A DNA stretch of 18,097 nt from PALSA-1180 sp964624625 (GTDB taxonomy: Bacteria > Oederibacteriota > Muellerivitia > Muellerivitales > Muellerivitaceae): positions 1-18,097 of the forward strand of contig CAZUXW010000061.1 of the NCBI GenBank assembly GCA_964624625.1, written 5' to 3'. The notes under the pieces were generated by a model that saw only the letters and a list, made by a program, of their open reading frames with translations, had not been told where the DNA came from and did no database searches. Both the position numbers and the translations under genes were made by a program. Shown one piece after another: positions 13,266 to 18,097 of this stretch (position 1 is the stretch's first letter; every line of letters starts with the position of its first letter).

Positions 13266-14179
13266 GCTGTTTCCCTCGCTTGGTTGTCCCCAGCTGGAAG
13301 GTTTTTCAGGATGGGGTCTTTCACAAAGGGTAGGTAGTCACCCTCCAAGTTGACCCAAGGAACGCGCTGAAAGGGAATCCGGGAAACCTTCCCGAAAAAG
13401 GAAAAGCCCCATAGGTCCTTGTTCCGGGGATCACCCTTGAGGAAGGTTCCCAAGCCCTCAAGCATCCTTACCGCATGATCTTTGTCTCGGCTGACGATCA
13501 AACGGAAGGCCCTCGGAAAATCCCTGGTCAGGTTCAAAACCATGGCGGCCATCTTTTCCCGGTTGTAGGCGGTATGCTCGTACTCCAAGGCGAAGCCATA
13601 GGTCTTACTCTCAATGGTGGCTTCGAAGTACCCGTCCGGGGTCCGGTCGTGTACCCGGTGAAGCCTTGCCCCGGCCAAGTCCCAACCCCGGCCCTGGTTC
13701 AAAGCTTTCTTCCAATCCATCCTCAGACCGCAACGCATCTCGTAGTCCGAAAGCCAGGTCAGGCCTTCCAGGCCCCCGGCTTCCTCAATCTGGATACGCA
13801 TGGCCAACACCCGTTTGTCATGTTCCCGCTCAAAGAGGTTTATGCGAGGGGAACGGACTTCCGAGGAAAGGAGGATTCTTGCCAACCCGGCCAGGTGCTT
13901 TAGGGCCGGACGGGTTAGGCAGTAGAAAGAATCCTCATTGGGAAGGTTCCTTGCCCTCAGTACCAACCCTCTTTCTGCTAAGCGGTTCAAGTGAAGGCAG
14001 GCCGTCCACAAGGAATGGTGAGGGTGAAACTTCTGGTGGAAGAGTTTTGTTGTGATGAACTTGTTGGAATGGATATAGGCCAGGGTATCCACGTCCCTGG
14101 GGTCAACGACCCGTGGGTCCAGGAACGGGATAGGCCCAACCGGGCTGGGGGTATTGGGTGACTTAGGCTGCATCTGCAT
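13262..14179 (-). CDS. Replication-relaxation (Replic_Relax) family protein
   Basis: Taken from the ATG at 14179, the product has 305 residues. The first half holds a winged-helix-like domain (about 30-100: DTLAYIHSNKFITTKLFHQK, LHLNRLAERGLVLRA, FYCLTRPALKHL). The second half has the pattern of the Replic_Relax family: an acidic/His segment near 117-133, a P-D-G motif (181-183) and F-A-L-E-Y-E-H (196-202), reminiscent of a PD-(D/E)xK-like core. Members are found on plasmids and conjugative elements and are linked to replication or mobilisation; the exact function is not established. The gene overlaps the end of the coupling-protein gene and its stop overlaps the next ORF (ATGA). The longer frame to 14254 is only antisense-like overlap, so 14179 (or 14173) is preferred. 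Confidence 0.65.
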   Translation of the reverse strand: MQMQPKSPNTPSPVGPIPFLDPRVVDPRDVDTLAYIHSNKFITTKLFHQKFHPHHSLWTACLHLNRLAERGLVLRARNLPNEDSFYCLTRPALKHLAGLARILLSSEVRSPRINLFEREHDKRVLAMRIQIEEAGGLEGLTWLSDYEMRCGLRMDWKKALNQGRGWDLAGARLHRVHDRTPDGYFEATIESKTYGFALEYEHTAYNREKMAAMVLNLTRDFPRAFRLIVSRDKDHAVRMLEGLGTFLKGDPRNKDLWGFSFFGKVSRIPFQRVPWVNLEGDYLPFVKDPILKNLPAGDNQARETA

Positions 14180-15983
14180 CCCCCATGGAGGCCCCACCGG
14201 GGCCTTTCCCGCCCTTCTTGGCAGGCACGGCCAAGCCCGCGCCGCCTTCATCATCCGACCTCTCTAGCGAGGTTTCATTTTTCATTGATTTTTGATACCC
14301 GGGAATTCTGTATTCCCAAACGAACCCGCTAGGAACCTCCAGAGCCGTTCCTAGCGCCGTTAGAATAATATGGGGTTTCCCTTTGCTGACTATCCGAACA
14401 ATCCCTTGGCCTACCGGCAATTCCTTAATGTCGTTGGGATGGAACCGGAACTTTTCCACCATTGGCTTGGCGTAACCGGCTACGTTGCTTTGAGCGTCAT
14501 AAGAAGTCACCCTGGCGTTCAAGTCCGGAGTGGTTCCAAAGAGCTTGGCGAAGTATTCCGCCGTCTGGGGATCATCCAACCCAAGGATGATCTTGTTCCT
14601 CGCGGTATTCATGACCTGTTCCATGAACTCTTCGGACACGGCCCGGAGGTCGCCCAAAGACTGGTGCGCCAAAAACAGGTTCACCTTGGCTTCCCGGCAC
14701 TTGTTAATAAGGTCGATAAAACCTGGGTAGGAAATGTTGTAGAACTCGTCCAGGAAAACCCGGAAAGGTTTCATCGGTTTGTGCATAAACCGCTTGGCGA
14801 CTTGGCTGGATAAATCCATCATGGCTAAGATAGAAAGCGGCTTTGCGTCTTCCGGGTACTGTGCTGAAGCCACCCCAAAAAGAAGGATTTGGTTCAGGTC
14901 TAGGACGTCCTCCATTTTGATGGAAGGTTTTTTGACATTCAGGAGATGCGACCATTCCCGATTGCAAAATCGTTGGAGTTTATTCACCAAACCGGAAAGT
15001 TCTTCTTGGCGCTGTTTCGGTGTTTTTTTGAGCCACAAGGATTTGAAATAACCCGCCTGGACACTATTCGGATACTTAGCGCAGAAGTCTCCGATAATCC
15101 GGAAAGTCTCTATTTCCCCTGCGGCGGTTGCCAAGTCCTGGAAGGTGATGGTTTTGATCTCCTTCATCAGTAAGCCAACAAGGTTGTGGATGAAGGCGCT
15201 GGCTAACTCCATGTAGTAGGGTTCGGCGTTCTTCTTGTCGTAATAGAGGGCTGTGAAAACCCGATTAGCGATCTCATCAGGGTTGTTGCCATAAAGTGGG
15301 TTATAGGTCGCTGAACGTTTTGGCCGGGCTATATCGAAGTAATAGAAACTTGAAGAGCGGTTGAAATGTTCCGCGTAATAGGTCACATCCGGTCCCAAGT
15401 TGCTTTTCACGTCATAGATAAAGCAACCCAAACCCTGCTCGATGGTTTGTTCGATAAAGGGCTTGATGACATGCCGGGTCTTTCCCGTTCCCGTGCCACC
15501 GACAATTTCAACATTGCTATCCAGGGATTCGGTAGGGATTCCCTTCTTGCGTTTGGGATCAATTGCCAAAGGATACTTACCAACATCTACTTTTTTTCTT
15601 ATGGTCATATCCCAGAAAAGCCCCCACATGGCCCCCGCCGTTAATACCACCAATGTGAATAGGTATGTCCAGTCAAAATACCTAAACAAAGGGTCAAGCA
15701 GGGCTACTACCATAGAGGCGCTAAAAACCAACTTTGTTTGGAAAAAAATGTTTTCGTTCTTCCTGAAATAAAAAAGAATGGCATAAGGAAAAATGAAAAA
15801 CCAAAATGGAATAGGCTGAATGTGGATTCTGTTTTGGAAGAGTTTCTCTCCCCATGGATCGCCCGAATCATAAACATGTCCGGAGATTAAGGAGATAAAA
15901 CAGGAAAGGGCTAGGAATAAAAACGGAGGAGAAACCACCAACATTAAAATTTGATTAAATGAAATTCTTGATTCTTTCGACAT
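14163..15983 (-). CDS. Type IV coupling protein, VirD4/TraG/TraD-like ATPase
   Basis: From the ATG at 15983 the product has 606 residues. The N-terminus carries about four membrane segments (roughly 12-33, 58-72, 85-99 and 107-123). The ATPase domain follows: Walker A GGTGTGKT (162-169), YDVKSNLG (190-197), Walker B VFLDEF (409-414) and a motif LFLAHQSLGDL (436-446), then a TraG/TraD C-terminal region with L-F-G-T-T-P. Coupling proteins bring the relaxase-DNA complex to the type IV secretion channel at the inner membrane. A TTG at 16064 would add 27 residues without hydrophobic or conserved features and overlap the upstream gene, so the ATG with AGGTG before it is chosen. The short Gly/Lys/Ala-rich tail overlaps the next gene. 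No other secretion genes are in the window. Confidence 0.85.
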   Translation of the reverse strand: MSKESRISFNQILMLVVSPPFLFLALSCFISLISGHVYDSGDPWGEKLFQNRIHIQPIPFWFFIFPYAILFYFRKNENIFFQTKLVFSASMVVALLDPLFRYFDWTYLFTLVVLTAGAMWGLFWDMTIRKKVDVGKYPLAIDPKRKKGIPTESLDSNVEIVGGTGTGKTRHVIKPFIEQTIEQGLGCFIYDVKSNLGPDVTYYAEHFNRSSSFYYFDIARPKRSATYNPLYGNNPDEIANRVFTALYYDKKNAEPYYMELASAFIHNLVGLLMKEIKTITFQDLATAAGEIETFRIIGDFCAKYPNSVQAGYFKSLWLKKTPKQRQEELSGLVNKLQRFCNREWSHLLNVKKPSIKMEDVLDLNQILLFGVASAQYPEDAKPLSILAMMDLSSQVAKRFMHKPMKPFRVFLDEFYNISYPGFIDLINKCREAKVNLFLAHQSLGDLRAVSEEFMEQVMNTARNKIILGLDDPQTAEYFAKLFGTTPDLNARVTSYDAQSNVAGYAKPMVEKFRFHPNDIKELPVGQGIVRIVSKGKPHIILTALGTALEVPSGFVWEYRIPGYQKSMKNETSLERSDDEGGAGLAVPAKKGGKGPGGASMGDADAA

Positions 15984-16042
15984 ACCGCACCTGGCTTTCC
16001 GGAAACCCCTCGGAACAGCAAGCCAGGCGGTATCCCGCCAAG

Positions 16043-16246
16043 CTACTCCTTGGTCGGTTTCCAATCAGTTTCGCGGCGCTTCCCAAGGTATTGGGCCTCA
16101 ATGGCCCTTTGCATCAGGTCCGTTCTGGTTCGCCCAGAGCGTTTCATTTCCGCCTCAAGAGCCGTTACTAAATCCGGCAAGAGTCGAAGGATGACCCGAA
16201 TTCCACCTTTAGGTTGTGGACCGCGTTTTTTCTTCTGCATGACCAT
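16043..16246 (-). CDS. Small ribbon-helix-helix DNA-binding protein
   Basis: The 67-residue product has a basic N-terminus (MQKKKRGPQPKGG), a beta-strand segment IRVILRLLPDLVTALEAEMK (16-35) and S-G-R-T-R-T-D-L-M-Q-R-A-I-E-A (37-51), which fits the strand-helix-helix order of the CopG/Arc/MetJ fold. It may be the repressor of this cassette or an accessory protein that binds an origin of transfer. AGGTAGGA lies about 8 nt before the ATG at 16246. It is the first gene of the cassette, 59 bp upstream of the coupling-protein gene. A 21-bp imperfect palindrome 38 bp upstream could be its own operator. Confidence 0.7.
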   Translation of the reverse strand: MVMQKKKRGPQPKGGIRVILRLLPDLVTALEAEMKRSGRTRTDLMQRAIEAQYLGKRRETDWKPTKE

Positions 16247-16433
16247 ATGTATATTCCTACCTTTCTAAAAGATCAAAAGAATACTGATGTAACCCTTATA
16301 TCAGAGTTGCAAGCTTTTGTGCAAAACGAGAAGTTAATTATTCTTATTTTTTCCGGAAATCTTAGGAGGGATAGGAAAACTTGTATATCAGGGATGAAGA
16401 TTTTTTCGGTCTGAAGAAATAGAAATATTTTAT
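16247..16433. other. AT-rich intergenic region upstream of the mobilisation cassette
   Basis: This 187-bp gap separates the ribbon-helix-helix gene from the nuclease-like cargo on the same strand. It contains a 21-bp imperfect palindrome (16284-16304), a short TTTCCGGAAA palindrome near 16348-16357 and otherwise A/T-rich sequence. A promoter for the cassette is expected here, but no clear -35/-10 pair stands out. Confidence 0.45.
16284..16304. promoter_or_regulatory. 21-bp imperfect palindrome, candidate operator
   Basis: CTGATGTAA (16284-16292) is mirrored by TTATATCAG (16296-16304) with 8 of 9 positions complementary and a 3-bp centre. It lies 38 bp upstream of the ribbon-helix-helix gene. 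Proteins of that fold commonly repress their own promoters by binding such sites. Confidence 0.4.
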
Positions 16434-16727
16434 TTACTTAATTACCACAACTTTGATGTTTTTGTATTTCCTCAAAAGGGGCCGCAAAACTGAATCGTAT
16501 TCTATGCAAAGAGCCACCGCTTTAACCGAATTAGGCCTCGGGTTGAACCGCGTCATTAGCTCTTCGGAAAATACTGCCTTTTTACCTTTGTATTCCAAAT
16601 CATAGGAAGACAAAGACAATAAAGGTTTTTTATGAGTGCCACGCGCCAAAAAAACAAGAAACTCAGCAAGTACACCTCGGGTAGTGTTTGAAAGAATGTT
16701 AGAAAAACCACACCGCCAGAACATCAA
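16434..16727 (-). CDS. Small hypothetical protein, possibly a nuclease-domain fragment
   Basis: The 97-residue product is preceded by no clear ribosome binding site; TTG at 16727 and ATG at 16724 are adjacent start options. The N-terminal half reads FSNILSNTTRGVLAEFLVFL, with a later YDLEYKGKK. That resembles the beginning of a group of restriction-like proteins with N-T-x-R-G-V-L-A-E-x-L-V followed by Y-D-L, but the E-V-K-S catalytic motif expected after it is not seen. The protein may therefore be a decayed or shortened copy, or a different small protein. It lies 94 bp downstream of the PD-(D/E)xK-like gene and is as AT-rich as its neighbours. I do not assign a function. Confidence 0.45.
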   Translation of the reverse strand: MMFWRCGFSNILSNTTRGVLAEFLVFLARGTHKKPLLSLSSYDLEYKGKKAVFSEELMTRFNPRPNSVKAVALCIEYDSVLRPLLRKYKNIKVVVIK

Positions 16728-16821
16728 GGAGGTTGCTTGGCTTTTAAACCAGTTTGGGTGAATTTTCGTTTAGGGGATATTCGTTTTAACATGTTGATGT
16801 TGATCTGGCCCCTTTGTTTAC

Positions 16822-17373
16822 TCACATCTTTATTGAATCCCAATTATTCAAGTATTTCGTAAGAACCCTTTTCGGGTCTAATTTATCGGACATTCGATAT
16901 TTCTCTATCTGATCACTTTTCAAGCCTCTAGTTTCAATTGCAACATTACTTTTATTATTTTCCACCACCCATATATAAGTTTGAATCATTGGCTTACGCT
17001 GCCCAAGCGATTTATATAATTTAATAAGCTCAGTTTTTTTAATAATTACAAAAAATGGTTTAACTTTTTTAATTGGGTACAAAACAAAAATCCAAATTTG
17101 CGCTTTGGAATTTAAAAGTTTCCTTCTATTGATTACCCACCATCCACAAGCTTGGACCCAATCCTTATATTTGAGCATGTTTTTGACATATGAGAAATCT
17201 TTTGAAAACTTAACCTGTAATGAAACGGCTTTTTTATTCTTCCGATCAGTTACCAACAGATCAACACCTGTATCTTTGCTGGGAACCCAGACTGGCAGTT
17301 TTAACACCCGTTCTATTTGGTCAGCTACAAGCATTTCTCCCGCATGTATTGTGAATATTGGTCTCATCACCAT
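16822..17373 (-). CDS. Putative PD-(D/E)xK nuclease-like protein
   Basis: The 183-residue product starts MVMRPIFTIHAGEMLVADQI and continues with a segment D-T-G-V-D-L-L-V-T-D (34-43) and V-S-L-Q-V-K-F-S (50-57). This Glu, Asp, Gln-x-Lys order matches the core of PD-(D/E)xK nucleases, in which Q may replace the second acid. The second half is Lys-rich with aromatic strands (WVQACGWWVINRR, AQIWIFVLYPI). Family membership is inferred from the motif alone; an inactive or transport-unrelated relative is possible. Start codon ATG at 17373 has only a weak GAAAGA upstream. It begins 25 bp after the Mrr-like gene, so the two are probably co-transcribed and may form one defence module. Confidence 0.55.
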   Translation of the reverse strand: MVMRPIFTIHAGEMLVADQIERVLKLPVWVPSKDTGVDLLVTDRKNKKAVSLQVKFSKDFSYVKNMLKYKDWVQACGWWVINRRKLLNSKAQIWIFVLYPIKKVKPFFVIIKKTELIKLYKSLGQRKPMIQTYIWVVENNKSNVAIETRGLKSDQIEKYRMSDKLDPKRVLTKYLNNWDSIKM

Positions 17374-17398
17374 TTCTTTCGAGCGGGAATATGAAAAT

Positions 17399-18097
17399 TT
17401 AAGCGGGCCAGTAAATCTTAATCAAAGGCACCAAAGCTTTCGTTTCTGAATCGAGATTATCGTAATACTGAACAAGAAGCTTAACCAACATATCAACATC
17501 AATAAGTTTTATCGGGGCGGTTGAACGGTCAGCTTCATATTTTGCTTCCTTTGAAAACCCACCAGTTGATACATAAAGACCTTTTCCACCATGCGCAATT
17601 CCAGCAATAAAGCTCCGGACCTCCTGAGTCCCCATTTGTCCTTTACGATGTTTGACTTCTACAAAAATGCGTGGCTCTTCAAGGCCTAATCCATCCGGTG
17701 AGGCTTGGATATCTCGGCCACGATCTGAACCCGGGGGCGCAATCATAGTCTTATATCCCATACCCCTTAACAGGCCAGCAACTATCTCTTGCATCTCATC
17801 CCAATCCAACTTCATTACGATATCTTTAATTGATTCCTGGGCTTTATTGACCATGTCGTCTTTAATAACATTCTGGTCGATTGTTTCTTCTTCTGTCTCA
17901 GTCAGACCTTTACCACTTTCCATAACTTTAAGAATCTCATTACTAGCTTCATCGCCAACTTTGAATATTGTGCTTATAGCACCAAGAGTATTACGGGTTG
18001 TGAGGGAAAGTTTATCTCTTTCCACTTCGCCTAACCATTTAACGGGATGAATATGGTTATATTCCATTAATTTTGAATTGAAAACATAATCCCCAAT
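17399..18097 (-). CDS. Mrr-type restriction endonuclease (5' end outside window)
   Basis: The frame is open to the right edge; codons before the ATG at 18067 read IGDYVFNSKL and continue smoothly into MEYNHIHPVKWLGEVERDKL, so the real start is beyond the window. The C-terminal domain is Mrr-like (PD-(D/E)xK): LDWDEMQEIVAGLLRGMGY, then SDRGRDIQASPDG with the catalytic Asp, and RIFVEVKHRKGQMG with the E-V-K motif, followed by EVRSFIAG, GLYVSTGGFSKEA and IKLIDVDMLVKLL. The upstream part seen here (G-D-Y-V ... Y-N-H-x-H-P-V-K-W-L-G) matches an N-terminal domain often joined to Mrr domains, with a charged linker between. Mrr enzymes cut modified or foreign DNA, so a role in defence is likely. A PD-(D/E)xK-like gene follows 25 bp downstream. 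Confidence 0.85.
   Translation of the reverse strand: MGDYVFNSKLMEYNHIHPVKWLGEVERDKLSLTTRNTLGAISTIFKVGDEASNEILKVMESGKGLTETEEETIDQNVIKDDMVNKAQESIKDIVMKLDWDEMQEIVAGLLRGMGYKTMIAPPGSDRGRDIQASPDGLGLEEPRIFVEVKHRKGQMGTQEVRSFIAGIAHGGKGLYVSTGGFSKEAKYEADRSTAPIKLIDVDMLVKLLVQYYDNLDSETKALVPLIKIYWPA

Noticed and set aside
1..18097. CRISPR array
   Set aside because: No regularly spaced direct repeats with unique spacers are present; repeats in the window are inverted or dispersed.

Overview
The window joins an ordinary chromosomal segment (about 1-11490) to the start of an integrated, probably mobilizable element (about 11491-18097, running off the right edge). Visual reading suggests the chromosomal part is moderately GC-rich, while the stretch from about 16250 to the end is clearly more AT-rich. 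Two lipoprotein-type signal peptides, tRNA genes with encoded CCA, a carotenoid hydratase homologue and several intergenic repeats point to a bacterium, probably diderm and little cultivated. I cannot name a phylum from the sequence alone.

Left part (1-6000): the 3' end of a 6-phosphogluconolactonase gene converges on a minus-strand series of DUF2203, transketolase (tkt), a membrane YdjM/DUF457-like protein and a pyrimidine-dimer glycosylase-like protein. Two genes of the pentose phosphate pathway therefore lie close together. On the plus strand follow an Acg-type nitroreductase-like flavoprotein, with a perfect 14-bp palindrome upstream, and a 2-Cys peroxiredoxin with a strong ribosome binding site and an intrinsic terminator.

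Middle part (6000-11490): a CrtC-like carotenoid 1,2-hydratase and a membrane family-2 glycosyltransferase diverge with only 3 bp between their start codons, which suggests synthesis of a hydroxylated and perhaps glycosylated carotenoid. A minus-strand operon of four genes of unknown role follows: a lipoprotein with a C-terminal membrane helix, a DUF6062 double CxxC/CxxH protein, a DUF1844 protein and a propeller-like lipoprotein. Two tRNA-Ser genes (anticodons GCT and TGA) end the chromosomal part.

Element (11491-18097): next to tRNA-Ser(TGA) is a minus-strand cassette. In transcription order it holds a ribbon-helix-helix protein, a VirD4/TraG-type coupling ATPase, a replication-relaxation family protein, a 122-codon ORF full of inverted repeats, an excisionase-like HTH protein and a tyrosine recombinase. 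The last junctions overlap by 4 bp (ATGA), so these genes are probably translated as a unit. The 122-codon ORF contains a roughly 125-bp, three-part hairpin, a second 12-bp inverted repeat and a tandem 10-bp repeat, and is the best candidate for a cis-acting site such as oriT, attP or a replication origin. Upstream of the cassette is an AT-rich set of nuclease-like cargo genes: an Mrr-type restriction endonuclease whose 5' end lies beyond the window, a small PD-(D/E)xK-like protein and a small protein of unknown function. This cargo looks like a defence module.
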